DNA from: Cellulomonas flavigena DSM 20109
GTDB taxonomy: Bacteria; Actinomycetota; Actinomycetes; Actinomycetales; Cellulomonadaceae
Length of the DNA: 64,000 bases
Reading direction: 5' to 3'
Assembly (NCBI RefSeq): GCF_000092865.1
Contig: NC_014151.1
Coordinates: forward strand, 434,001 to 498,000
Shown here: piece by piece, positions 24,317-33,389 of the stretch
Layout of the letters: every line of letters starts with the position of its first letter
How positions within the stretch are numbered: position 1 is the stretch's first letter
Notes under the pieces: generated by a model
Seen by the model: only the letters and a program-made list of their open reading frames with translations
Databases searched by the model: none
Told to the model about the DNA's origin: nothing
Made by a program: the position numbers and the translations under genes

Positions 24317-24790
24317 TCAGCGTTCGAGCAAGGCACTGGCGAGCGCGGCAAGGTCGGCGTGGTCGATCTCGCGCAGTTCGTATCCCGAGTGGAAGAGGCG
24401 TTGCTGCTCGGCGGACAGGCAGCCGACGCGTCGGCCGTCGATCGTGCCGTGGACGAATGCCGAGGCGGGGTACTCGAAGCGGGCTCCGTCCAGTCCTGCC
24501 TGCGTGGCGCTGCCGTCGGGTGCGAAGTCCAGCGGGTGCACGTCGACGTAGGACGGGCCGCGGAACTCGACGCGCACCGGCCACCAGTCGGTCTCGGCGA
24601 CGTACCCGGCGGCGCTCAGCACCTCACGGATCTGCGGGTCGTCCTCGATCCGGTACATCAGGTCGAGGTCGCGGTGCTCGCGCGTCTGGCGTCCGACCAG
24701 CGCGTCGATGCCCCACCCGCCACCAATCCACACGGCGACGCCCGCGCGGTCGAAGGAGTCAAGCGCCACGTGCACCAGCTCGATCGTCAT
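24317..24790 (-). CDS. nucleotidyltransferase, aminoglycoside/lincosamide adenylyltransferase-like
   Basis: This 157-residue protein was started at ATG 24790 (MTIELVHVALDSFDRAGVAVWI). It contains the nucleotidyltransferase pattern IGGGWGIDALVGRQTREHRDLDLMY, with G-G-W and D-x-D metal ligands as in LinA/LnuA- and ANT(2'')-type enzymes. It then has PVRVEFRGPSYVDVHPLDFAPDG and a C-terminal helix with a typical CLSAEQQRLFHSGYE. These enzymes adenylylate antibiotics, though many genomic relatives have unknown substrates. It lies just right of element copy 6. Confidence 0.78.
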   Translation of the reverse strand: MTIELVHVALDSFDRAGVAVWIGGGWGIDALVGRQTREHRDLDLMYRIEDDPQIREVLSAAGYVAETDWWPVRVEFRGPSYVDVHPLDFAPDGSATQAGLDGARFEYPASAFVHGTIDGRRVGCLSAEQQRLFHSGYELREIDHADLAALASALLER

Positions 24791-24994
24791 GGGCCCCGTG
24801 TCCACGGCGGACACGGTAGTCGGCTAGCTGCTTGAGGTCCTTGCCGACTCAGGTGAGATCCCATAGCGGGTGCGGGCACTAGTCGAAGTTGCCCCGATGC
24901 CTTGATGCCCCGATGCGCTGCCCTGGAGCGGGACAACCTGGTGGGACGTTCGTGGCCTCGGCCCGGGGTGCCTCGGTCCATCAGGCGCTTCGGC

Positions 24995-25353
24995 CTAGCA
25001 GAAGTTCGTCGCGTAGGACACGAAGTCGAGCAAGTCGAGCGTGCTCCGTTGATCCCCTCGCCCGGCAGCGCGATGTCGGTGATATCCGCCCAGTCGGCGT
25101 GTTCGTCGAGCTGTCCACGGGCGCGACCATTCACGGCATAGGTCCGATCGTCCGCGGTGAACGTCACCGACTGGTCCGGCCAGCACTCCAGCAGGCCTTC
25201 CTCGACTGTGAGCGGCCACACCTCCAGGATCTTGGCCGCGACCAGGTCCTTGCCGTTGGTGCTGATGCTGTCCGTTGGGGCGGACTCGCTCGCGCATGAG
25301 GTCAGCGCGAGTACCGCGACGGCGGCGAACACTGTGGTGCTGGAGCGGCTCAC
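24995..25353 (-). pseudogene. frameshifted small lipoprotein gene
   Basis: A GTG at 25353 starts VSRSSTTVFAAVAVLALTSC, a lipoprotein signal with a lipobox Cys. A mature domain follows (LEVWPLTVEEGLLECWPDQS, VTFTADDRTYAVNG) resembling DUF2511-type exported proteins. Near 25040 the frame shifts: the natural-looking end RSTLDLLDFVSYATNFC with a stop at 24995-24997 is in a different frame from the start. A one-base change near EGINGARST would restore a protein of about 119 residues. It may be a pseudogene or a sequence error; no partner gene is evident. Confidence 0.6.
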
Positions 25354-25612
25354 GCCCCCACCTTCCTCCGTTGTAGGTTCGCGCCGAATATGGCGGAGGG
25401 CCGACCCCGCGACCTGGGCTTTCGCGACGAGGTGGCGAAAGCGCGTTCTCATTGAGGTGGCGGGTTCTACGCGCGAGTCCCGCACGGCGGGGCAGCGCCC
25501 TCGCGACGCTCTCCCACACGTACCGTCGACCGCGTTCGGTTCCCCTCGCTCGGGTCGCTGCGCGTCCACAAGAACACCAGCGCCCTGCGGCGGCTCTGAC
25601 ATGGGAGGAGCG
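25354..25612. other. intergenic region without recognised features
   Basis: These 259 bp lie between the lipoprotein pseudogene and the nuclease gene stop. No gene, hairpin of note or repeat copy was recognised. It probably holds the lipoprotein promoter and the 3' end of the defence-like operon. Confidence 0.4.
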
Positions 25613-27619
25613 TTAGGTGGCCGTCGTCCCCTTGACGTTGCGGGGTGTGGGTCGGTTGCCGACGACCACGGCCACGACGGTGAGCTGCGGCGACGCTTCG
25701 GGATCTGCTCGGTGCTCGGCCACCCAGGCGAGGTCCGGCAGGGTGCGGACGCCGGAGGAATGGTCGGTCAGGTCCAGGACGAGGAGCTGGCTGAATGGCT
25801 CCCCGGACCCGGAGTACGCCGCTGCCTGGCCGAGGTAGCTGCGCTCAAGTGCTCGCGGCGTCGAGTCTGCGAGCTCGCGCTTCACCTCGGTCACAAGTTC
25901 GACGTCGCCGAACCTGACCGTCACGTCAGCCCTGCCGGTCGCTATGTCGGAGACCTCCGCGTGCACCCGGCCGGCGAACTCCCACGGGCCGGCGAGCCAC
26001 ACGTAGAACTCCCACTGCAAGTCGGCCTCGACCGGCAGCGATCCCCCCTTCGCTGGCACGCCGATGATGTTCTTCATGCCCTTCATAAGCGGCCCGCCGC
26101 GGTCGTAGCGATCGAGCAGGAAGGTCAGAGTTCGCTCGAGAAGTGCGATCACCGCGGCTCTAGTCTCGCCAGTGAAGCGCGGGTTGACCTCGAGGGAGGT
26201 AACGATGGAGTCCCGCATGCGCTTCAGCGTGGGGTGGGGAGGCTGAAGTCTTCGCAGGGGCGCGGCGATGCCCTCGGCGTCGCGAAGAGCGTCGTCGTCG
26301 AGCGTCGCCGCGAGGTGCTGGCAGATGTCGTCGCCGAACGCGAGCAAGGAGGGCGCGAGCCTGAGGATTCGACCCAGCGCGGCGTCGCGGTCGGTGGCTG
26401 GTGAGGTCGGATCAGCTGTGCTGCGCGCCCGCGCGGCGTGCGCCGCAACGAGAACCGCGGCCGCAGCGGGCGGTAGAACCGATTTGCCACCGGCGAGGTC
26501 GTGGTCGACCATTCGCTCGAGCTGGCCGAGCAGGACGGCGTTGCCGGCCACTGTGGCGGCGATGGTGGGGCGAATCGCGGCGAGGAGGCCTGGGGCAGGG
26601 TCGATGACGCGTTCCGCCTCGTACACCGCGGCAAGTTGCCCTGCGGCGGCGCGGACATCAAGCCAGCTGTCCTCGCGGAGTCGGTCGGCCGCCTGACGCA
26701 GGTCGAGGACGAACGCCAGCCACGCGGTCTCGGCGTCGCGAGCGCCGGCGCGCCAGGCAGGCAAATGCGCGCCGAGGTGCCACGCACCTCTGCGCGACAG
26801 CACGTTGGTCAAGGCCTCGGTCGAAGTCGCGACACCGGTCCAATCGGCGTGTGCGAACGCGATTACGGCCTCGCATGCCAGTTGGTAGGCGGCGGAGTCG
26901 TCGCGGTCCTCATCGACCTCCTGCGCCTGAGCGAACATCGCCGCGGCACGGGCCAGGCCCTCTGTGGCGGCGGGCATGTCGGGGGCGGACAATGCGCGCC
27001 GCATCTGGCGGCAGGCCAACTCGTGCAGCGCGTCACCCTCGACAGGCGTGGCCGTGAGAGCGGCGAGGACGTCGATCAGGGGTTGCGCGACTTCGTCGTC
27101 AGAGCCCCACGTCTCGAGTGCGATCCCGACGAGCCGGGGCAGCGGGTCGAGGTAGTCCTCGGCGAGCTCATCAGGTGGCGCAGCGAGCCGTTCAAGGACC
27201 AGGTACGGCCGGGCGAGCTTCGCGAGCGCGACCCGTGCGGCGACTTCGAGCCTCGCGGCCGCAAGACTCGGTGTGGTGCCGACAGCGTCATCCAGACCGG
27301 TGAGCATCGCGGTGTGGAGCGCTGGCCCGGCGTCGGCTGCCGCGGAGCCGCCGAGCAGGGCGTCAACGGACTCCTGCAGGGCCAGGACGCTCGTCTGCTG
27401 CGCCAGGCCGGCTGCGAACGCACGCACGGGACCGCGCCAGGCGTCGGGGTCGGCGCCCGACGCGACTGTGAGCGCCCGGGCGGCCAATGGCGCCAGCGGG
27501 TCGTCGGCGAGCGTCGCGAGGATCGGTCCGGCGTCGTCGACGCTGCCCAGCGCGGATGGCGACGCAGGGTGGCCCGAGCGTTCGGCGGCGAGAAGCGCGG
27601 TCACGATCCGGTCGTTCAC
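25613..27619 (-). CDS. large helical protein with C-terminal PD-(D/E)XK nuclease-like domain
   Basis: This 668-residue protein starts at a GTG at 27619 with GGAAGGAG 8-9 nt upstream. The first 500 residues are Ala/Leu-rich helices without a recognised motif. Around residues 530-610 it reads LQWEFYVWLAGPWEFAGR, then GRADVTVRFGDVELVTEVKRE and LGQAAAYSGSG. The D ... E-V-K arrangement and following Q-x-x-x-Y fit a PD-(D/E)XK restriction-type nuclease core. It begins 45 bp after the SMC-like ATPase gene and is the last gene of a three-gene operon. I infer it is the DNA-cutting effector of a defence system in the Lamassu/ABC-three-component style; the exact family is not recognised. Confidence 0.72.
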   Translation of the reverse strand: MNDRIVTALLAAERSGHPASPSALGSVDDAGPILATLADDPLAPLAARALTVASGADPDAWRGPVRAFAAGLAQQTSVLALQESVDALLGGSAAADAGPALHTAMLTGLDDAVGTTPSLAAARLEVAARVALAKLARPYLVLERLAAPPDELAEDYLDPLPRLVGIALETWGSDDEVAQPLIDVLAALTATPVEGDALHELACRQMRRALSAPDMPAATEGLARAAAMFAQAQEVDEDRDDSAAYQLACEAVIAFAHADWTGVATSTEALTNVLSRRGAWHLGAHLPAWRAGARDAETAWLAFVLDLRQAADRLREDSWLDVRAAAGQLAAVYEAERVIDPAPGLLAAIRPTIAATVAGNAVLLGQLERMVDHDLAGGKSVLPPAAAAVLVAAHAARARSTADPTSPATDRDAALGRILRLAPSLLAFGDDICQHLAATLDDDALRDAEGIAAPLRRLQPPHPTLKRMRDSIVTSLEVNPRFTGETRAAVIALLERTLTFLLDRYDRGGPLMKGMKNIIGVPAKGGSLPVEADLQWEFYVWLAGPWEFAGRVHAEVSDIATGRADVTVRFGDVELVTEVKRELADSTPRALERSYLGQAAAYSGSGEPFSQLLVLDLTDHSSGVRTLPDLAWVAEHRADPEASPQLTVVAVVVGNRPTPRNVKGTTAT

Positions 27620-27664
27620 GCCGTGCTCCTTCCCGTTCCCCGTCGCCGTCGTTGGCCGGATCAG

Positions 27665-29620
27665 CTACCAGAGCGGCTGGTCAGGGGCTGGCGGCGCGAT
27701 GATCGCGTCGGCCGGCAGTTTCCCGACGGGGAGGGACTGATCCGCCGACGTGGTCAGCACCTGGAGATTAGGCGTTTCTGCGGCGGCGCGGATGAGTGCG
27801 TCCAGCAGCGCGGCGGCGTCGGAGTCCTGGACCTCTTCAGCTTTCAGGCTGTCGAGCATCAGCAACCCAGGATGGGTGGCGATGCCGCGCCGGTGGCCGA
27901 CGCGCAGGAGCGCGAGAACGGTGGCGATCCGGAGTCGGAGCCGCTCGCCGGGCGACTGCGCCGTGAACCCGCCGGCGTCGGCGCCGCCCTTCCAGATCTT
28001 GAGCCTCGCCGCCCGGTCGATCCGGATCTCGGTCACGGACTCGATCCCGAACTCGCGGGCGAGGGTGGCGATCTCGGCGCCGAGCTCCTCGAACAGCTCG
28101 CGGGACGGCTCGACGAGGTCGGCCTCGAGTTCCGCGACGAGCGCGTCAAGAATCGTGTCGGCCGGGTCGATGAGCACGGGGTCGTCGTCTGGGAGGACGG
28201 CGAGCGCTCCTTCGGCGCGGGCGGCGGCGAGCTCGAGCGAGGCGCGCTCGTCGGTTGTTGCGGCGTCCCGGGCCTCCCGGAGTTCGACTTCCGCTTCCGT
28301 GAGGCGCTGAGAGAGCTTGGTGACCTCCTCCTCGGCGCGCTCGTACGCCTCGAGCGCGGCCGCTGCCGCTCTTGTGGACGCGTCCAGGGCGGCCTCGAGC
28401 GCGGCCTGGGTCTCGCGCTCCGTCTCGCCGTCGTCGTCGGTGGTGACTGGCTGGGTGCACACGGCGCAGATGTGGCTGTGGGCCTCTGCGGCTCTGCGCT
28501 CGGTGGCGACGGGCGCCTCGCATCTCGGGCATGCGACTGGGTCGAGGCCGTGGAACAGCGCCCGGGCGACTGCGGACTCGCGATGGTCGTTCAGCGCGCG
28601 TTGGTCCTGCTGGCGTGCGGCACGGGCCTGACGGTGCAGCGCGCCGGCGGCGGTCCAGGCGGCCTCCGCGTCCGCTAGCTGGCCGGCCAGGGTCGTCACG
28701 TCGGCTGCGACCGCCGACGCTGGCCTTGTCGCGGATCGGAGGGCGAGTTCGCCGAGCGCGGTGCGGGCTGCTTGGAGCGCGTCGAGTTGTGCGCGGCGGG
28801 CGTCGGCGCGCTCGGTGTCCGAGGTGCGCGAGGCCGCGGCGTTCTTGGCGCGGTTGCGCGCCGCGTCGCGGGCGGCTCTGACGCGGGTGTACAGCGCGGC
28901 GCCGGGCAGGTCGAGGAACACCGTCAGTAGACGCCCTGCCAGGCCGGCCATGGCGGTCTCGCCGATCAGGACGGGCTCTCGTCCCGCGGGCGGGTACAGC
29001 GCGCCGAAGTACGAGGCCCACCGGTGGGGCTGCACCCCTCCGGTGTTGAGCGCGGCGAGCAGCGGCTCTAGAGACAATCGATCCAGCATGAAGACGTCTA
29101 CGGCGCGCGCGTACTCCTTGGCTGAGGCTGCCGCGAGCACCGTCTTGGTGCCCATGCCACCCGAACGCAAGGCCGCGAGGTCGGTGGCCTCGACGATGGA
29201 GCCTTCGGCGATCGCCCCGTCGCGCATGACGATGCGGAATCCCGTCGGCCTGCCGTTGATCTCGGTATCGCACTCGACGTCGGAGAGCCACTTGGCGACA
29301 TCTCGTTGCAGTTCGCGCGGCTCGCCGCGGAGGCACAGCGTGATGGCCTCGAGGAGGGTCGTCTTGCCACGAAGGTTCGCACCGACGGCCATCACGACTC
29401 CAGTGGGGATGTCGAACGTGGCGTCGAACGGACCGGTGCCCTGCGGGCCCGCCTTCGTTCCACGCAGCCGGAGCCGGGTCACTCGTAGGGACCGGGCCAT
29501 CACGGGGACGTGTGAGTCCGGAACGGCGTGCGCTGCGAGGACGGCCTCAACGAGGCTCGCGTCGACTCCACTGCGAGCGGCCACCCGCTCGGCGAGCGTC
29601 TGGCGCTGCGACGCACTCAC
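27665..29620 (-). CDS. SMC/Rad50-like ATPase with central zinc-hook motif
   Basis: This 651-residue protein starts at a GTG at 29620 overlapping the preceding stop (GTGA), so it is translationally coupled. The Walker A GANLRGKTT lies at residues 80-88, followed by a Q-loop region. Two long heptad-rich coiled-coil arms flank a centre near residues 365-390 with CPRCEAP and HICAVC, a four-Cys zinc hook. The signature-like SPGERLRLRIATVLALLRVG (about 555) and Walker B LLMLDSL (about 587) follow; the usual second acid of Walker B is Ser. This layout matches ATPase subunits of Lamassu/ABC-three-component defence systems that sense DNA ends. It pairs with the downstream nuclease. Confidence 0.82.
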   Translation of the reverse strand: MSASQRQTLAERVAARSGVDASLVEAVLAAHAVPDSHVPVMARSLRVTRLRLRGTKAGPQGTGPFDATFDIPTGVVMAVGANLRGKTTLLEAITLCLRGEPRELQRDVAKWLSDVECDTEINGRPTGFRIVMRDGAIAEGSIVEATDLAALRSGGMGTKTVLAAASAKEYARAVDVFMLDRLSLEPLLAALNTGGVQPHRWASYFGALYPPAGREPVLIGETAMAGLAGRLLTVFLDLPGAALYTRVRAARDAARNRAKNAAASRTSDTERADARRAQLDALQAARTALGELALRSATRPASAVAADVTTLAGQLADAEAAWTAAGALHRQARAARQQDQRALNDHRESAVARALFHGLDPVACPRCEAPVATERRAAEAHSHICAVCTQPVTTDDDGETERETQAALEAALDASTRAAAAALEAYERAEEEVTKLSQRLTEAEVELREARDAATTDERASLELAAARAEGALAVLPDDDPVLIDPADTILDALVAELEADLVEPSRELFEELGAEIATLAREFGIESVTEIRIDRAARLKIWKGGADAGGFTAQSPGERLRLRIATVLALLRVGHRRGIATHPGLLMLDSLKAEEVQDSDAAALLDALIRAAAETPNLQVLTTSADQSLPVGKLPADAIIAPPAPDQPLW

Positions 29621-30294
29621 GCGGCACCTGCCTCGCGGATGGCCGCGAGACGCCGACGGACGCGTCCCGTGATCGCGCCGATCCGTGCGTTGTACGCGGT
29701 GTCGGCGTATTCCTGCTGCCGGTACTGCTCGTCCTTGAGTTCGGTGCCGCCTTGCCCCGCGGTCACGGCGACGAGCAGCGCCACCCGGTCGACGTAGTAC
29801 TCCAATGCAGGCTCCTCGGCGACCATCTCGCGGGCGACTTCCCGCCCGTGCTCGGTCAGGTAGTAGTTGTGCTGGCGCGTCCGGCCTGGTGTGCCCTCCC
29901 GGCGTCGGGACACCAGACCTGGGCCGGCGAGCACGGACAGGGCCGCGTCGAGCGGCTCGTACGCGCCGAACCGATAGCGCAGCATCGGATGCCTGCGGAT
30001 CTCGGGCTCTTCGGACGTCAGGATCCGCTCGGCGTGGTCCAGCAGTGCGGCGTCCCCGCTTGCCTCGAACCGGTCCAAGAGCATGTTGGCGAAGTAGTCC
30101 GGGTTGCGGAGCCAGAAATCGAGCTTCTGGAGGAGGACCTGCGTGCGCAGCACCGCGACCGCGCCGCCGGGTGCCGCGGGCGGTGGCGGGTCGTCGACCG
30201 GCTCGGCGGCGCCGTCGATCAGGAGCAGGAGCCGCACGGCGTCCTGCATTCGGCTGGTCGTGGGCTCGGCGGGCTCCACAGGCTCGTTCGTCAA
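29617..30294 (-). CDS. winged-helix component of the three-gene ATPase/nuclease operon
   Basis: This 225-residue protein was started at TTG 30294, because GGAGGGGG precedes it at proper distance; an in-frame ATG at 30324 is the alternative. The N-terminus is acidic and Pro-rich. The middle (TQVLLQKLDFWLRNPDYFANMLLDRFEA) is helical. The C-terminal half has a winged-helix pattern with RRREGTPGRTRQHNYYLTEHGREVAREM, as in PadR-like proteins and the middle components of ABC-three-component systems. It is the first gene of the operon and overlaps the ATPase gene by 4 bp. It may bind DNA or bridge ATPase and nuclease; either role is inference. Confidence 0.68.
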   Translation of the reverse strand: MTNEPVEPAEPTTSRMQDAVRLLLLIDGAAEPVDDPPPPAAPGGAVAVLRTQVLLQKLDFWLRNPDYFANMLLDRFEASGDAALLDHAERILTSEEPEIRRHPMLRYRFGAYEPLDAALSVLAGPGLVSRRREGTPGRTRQHNYYLTEHGREVAREMVAEEPALEYYVDRVALLVAVTAGQGGTELKDEQYRQQEYADTAYNARIGAITGRVRRRLAAIREAGAA

Positions 30295-30644
30295 ACCGTT
30301 CCCCCTCCATCGGACACTCGACATACTGCCGCCTCGACGGCGGGCGAACCCCAATCCGGCAGGCGTGGCGGGCACCTGCGGGGTGATTCCAGTCGCTGAG
30401 CGAGCCTGCGAGGAGGCGCTCGTGGGGCAGCGGTGGTCAGTCGGCCATCGGTGCCGGACACGGCTGGCGTGTCGGCGACTTCGCCGACTCTCAGCCGCCG
30501 ACATCACCCTCCACGCAGGTCACGCAGGTCAGAAGTCAACCGAACCGGAGGCAGTCCTAGACGTGGCCCCGACAAGTCAGCGAGCCGAGACAGCCTGGTG
30601 CGAAACCGGCTGCCGCCGGTGAGATCCCTCACCACCCGCCCCGC
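30295..30644. other. 350-bp region between helicase gene and defence operon, with hairpins
   Basis: There is no convincing gene. It should carry the promoter of the three-gene operon and the terminator of the helicase gene. Two hairpins lie next to the helicase stop: ggtgag/ctcacc at 30618-30633, and ccgcccc (30636-30642) / ggggcgg (30650-30656) across the stop codon. Base composition is close to the genome average, unlike the helicase gene. Confidence 0.45.
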
Positions 30645-33389
30645 CTACAGGGGCGGACGTTCCTTGGACAGCCTCGGTCGTCGTCCGGTCGGCGTGAGCC
30701 CACGTCGTGCCTTGAGAAGGCTCTCGTCCTTCACGTTTTCGCGTATGGCCAGGCGACTCAGGACTCGGTGCTGCGTCTCAGGCGTCCAGAACACCTTTAA
30801 GAGCCTTCGCGCACGCGTGATCGCAGTGTAGAAGATGCTATGCGAAATACGCTCCTCGTTAGCGTCGGTGATCACGACCTTCACGGAGTCGTACTCGAGA
30901 CCCTGTGCCTTGTGTATAGAAACTGCGTAAGCGATTTGAAAGGGCACCAGCGTATTTTGGGAGTCGTCGTCGTCGTCGCTGTCGCCGCGATCAAAAACGT
31001 CGAACTGGACGACTGAGCCACCTAGGTGCCGCAAGCCGGTCCAAGAGACTTCATCCGCTGTCACCTCATGCTCAAGAGACACATCGAAAGTGATCCTTCC
31101 AGGTCCGCGCTCGATCCCGACGATCGTCCCTTTCATGTTATTGAAGATGACCGGGCGGAATCGATCTGTCTCGTTGAAGAGGATAGGGTCGTTCACCTTG
31201 TAGGTCGCTGCATCCCACTGCACAGGGCGATTCGGATTGCTTGCCTGGAGGAAACGATTGACGTTGTTGATCCCGTACAGTCCATCGTAGTTCAGGCAGA
31301 GAATGACCTCATCTGTGCTCTGCCTCTGAAAGAGTGTCTCACCAAGGACGGTCGAGAAGCCGTTCTGGGCGAGGGACTCTTCGATCCGATCGTCGAGATT
31401 GCGGACGCGGTCCCAAAGGGTCAACAGGGCACGGTCGTTCGTTCGAAACGGCTTCGTTAGTTCGAAGACAGACTCCTGAGGTATGTACGACCGGGCAAGG
31501 CTGAACCAGTTCCCAAACTGAATTGACTCGATCTGGTATACGTCTCCAACAAGCACCAGATGGTCGAACGACGTGGCTGTAAGCACCTCGAGAACGCTAG
31601 CGTTGTCCACGGTGCTGCATTCATCGATGATGACCAGGTCATATCGTGAGCCAAAGTCGCCGCTTCGATTGACGTGCCGCGCGATCGTGCTGTACTCAGA
31701 GTTCGGTGCGCTCACGCGTCGCTTCAGGTTGTCGACCGCCGGGTTGGTGTGCGCAAGGAACAACTTACTGCTGTCGGCGAAGTAGTTCGCAATGTGGTGG
31801 ATTAGCGTGGACTTGCCAGTGCCAGCGGCTCCTGAGATTAGAGCGACGTTCGAGCTGGCAAACAGATTTTCGAGGACTCCCTCCTTGGCGGGGTCGTCGA
31901 TCGCACTCGGATTCCTGCTCAACCAGTCCTGCACATCGCGTGTGTAGTCTTCGGCTCCGTCGCCCACAAGCTCGCGTAGCTTTTCAATGATCGAGACAGT
32001 GTCATCCTCGTACCCGATGATGAACACATGCCCGTTCTCGTGTCGGAGCCTGCGGGCCGCATGCCCCGTCCCTGGCGGCAGCAGGGCATTGTGCCGACGA
32101 ATAAGCTCGTCCAGATCGCCGAGGCCTTCAAGTTCCTTTGCCGGCGTATAGATCGAGCCGTGCTGCTCAACGTTGCTCCTAACGCGACGTGCGAGCAGCT
32201 CATGGCGACGCGCCGACCAATCGAGGCTTTCGGAGAGGTCTGAGAAAGCGGCGTTGTGTCTACGTGGTGAGGTGCAGAACGGCATCGTGTCGAACGGCTT
32301 ACAGCTCCAGGAGAGGCGCAGCCCAGAGAGTCCAGCACAGGGCGATGCATTGTACTGGGCCTTTACGACCTCATTTCGCATACGAAGCATGAGGTACCTC
32401 AGGATGCGGGACCCGGGGCGCCCACTCTGGATGATCGTGCGCGCCTCGTCCAGCGTCGGGAAAATCTGAGGCTCTGCAGATGATCGCTCGAGCGTCCAGG
32501 TGCGCACTCGCTGATAGTTCTGCTCCTGCATGTCAATGAGATCGAGCAGGCTCGATCGCGAGTCTGTGAGGAATCGCATTAGGTTCCGGTACTCGGAATG
32601 GCCTGTTGATACGCGGGTCACCCGGCCAAGGAGCCGGGAAAAGTTGTCGAACTCGCATGGCCTGATCGACACCTCCCATGATCGGGCGATCAAGATCGGC
32701 ATTTCTGTTCCCAGGACGTTGATCGAATCGCCCGCGAGATCCAAGTGAGACGCATACTTGTCTGTGACATCGATGTCTGTAAAGGCGATCGTTCGATCGA
32801 ACTTGTTGGTTCGGTTATGTGCAGGCGAGATCGTCAACTCATAGTAGATGCGGCCGCTCACAAAGAACGGCCTCGAACTGTGGATGTAGAACCTACGTCG
32901 TGTCGTCGCTGCCGGAGGTGTTGCCCAGGATCTGTCGATGCGTTCCGCGATCTTTGTGTGGTACTCGCGCAGAGACGGGTCGAGGTCTACCGGAAAATCC
33001 TCGAGGTTGGCTAGGATTGGCACGCCGAGTTGCTTCGATGACAGGTCGCGAGTCCGTATCAGGTACTCGTAGTACTTGAGCATTAACCGCTCAGAAGGGT
33101 CGGCCTCGAGGGTGTAATGAGAGGCACTCGCCTGTAGCAGGCTGTGAAATCGACTCAGTAGGCGATACTTCGCGGTTGCTTTCGCGGCTGCGATTGCGGG
33201 GGCGACCTGGTCATAATGGAAAGTGGTAGAGGGGTCGCCCAGGTGGGCCCAGACTGTGAGGCCCTCGACGAGATTGCGAAGTTGCGAGAGTAGATTCTGC
33301 GCCAGAAGTCCGCGATCGCCTGACGAATGTGCGATGTTTTGACAGATGACGTCATCCGCATTGCGGACTTGCTGCTCGATTGAGGCCAT
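30645..33389 (-). CDS. large superfamily 1 DNA helicase (RecD/UvrD-like) with unique N-terminal region
   Basis: This protein of about 914 residues starts at ATG 33389 (MASIEQQVRNADD); the frame extends to 33641 but the extension looks non-coding. Residues 1-520 have no recognised domain. The C-terminal part has all the SF1 motifs: LISGAAGTGKSTLIHHIANY (Walker A), YDLVIIDECSTVDNASVLEV (DE box), HLVLVGDVYQIESI, FELTKPFRTN, VSIHKAQGLEYDSVKVVI and FYTAITRARRLLKVFW. Its GC content is far lower than that of its neighbours (clearly below 60% by eye), showing recent transfer. Helicases of this shape occur in bacterial defence islands. It is upstream of, and co-oriented with, the ATPase/nuclease operon but separated by 255-350 bp. 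Confidence 0.82.
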   Translation of the reverse strand: MASIEQQVRNADDVICQNIAHSSGDRGLLAQNLLSQLRNLVEGLTVWAHLGDPSTTFHYDQVAPAIAAAKATAKYRLLSRFHSLLQASASHYTLEADPSERLMLKYYEYLIRTRDLSSKQLGVPILANLEDFPVDLDPSLREYHTKIAERIDRSWATPPAATTRRRFYIHSSRPFFVSGRIYYELTISPAHNRTNKFDRTIAFTDIDVTDKYASHLDLAGDSINVLGTEMPILIARSWEVSIRPCEFDNFSRLLGRVTRVSTGHSEYRNLMRFLTDSRSSLLDLIDMQEQNYQRVRTWTLERSSAEPQIFPTLDEARTIIQSGRPGSRILRYLMLRMRNEVVKAQYNASPCAGLSGLRLSWSCKPFDTMPFCTSPRRHNAAFSDLSESLDWSARRHELLARRVRSNVEQHGSIYTPAKELEGLGDLDELIRRHNALLPPGTGHAARRLRHENGHVFIIGYEDDTVSIIEKLRELVGDGAEDYTRDVQDWLSRNPSAIDDPAKEGVLENLFASSNVALISGAAGTGKSTLIHHIANYFADSSKLFLAHTNPAVDNLKRRVSAPNSEYSTIARHVNRSGDFGSRYDLVIIDECSTVDNASVLEVLTATSFDHLVLVGDVYQIESIQFGNWFSLARSYIPQESVFELTKPFRTNDRALLTLWDRVRNLDDRIEESLAQNGFSTVLGETLFQRQSTDEVILCLNYDGLYGINNVNRFLQASNPNRPVQWDAATYKVNDPILFNETDRFRPVIFNNMKGTIVGIERGPGRITFDVSLEHEVTADEVSWTGLRHLGGSVVQFDVFDRGDSDDDDDSQNTLVPFQIAYAVSIHKAQGLEYDSVKVVITDANEERISHSIFYTAITRARRLLKVFWTPETQHRVLSRLAIRENVKDESLLKARRGLTPTGRRPRLSKERPPL

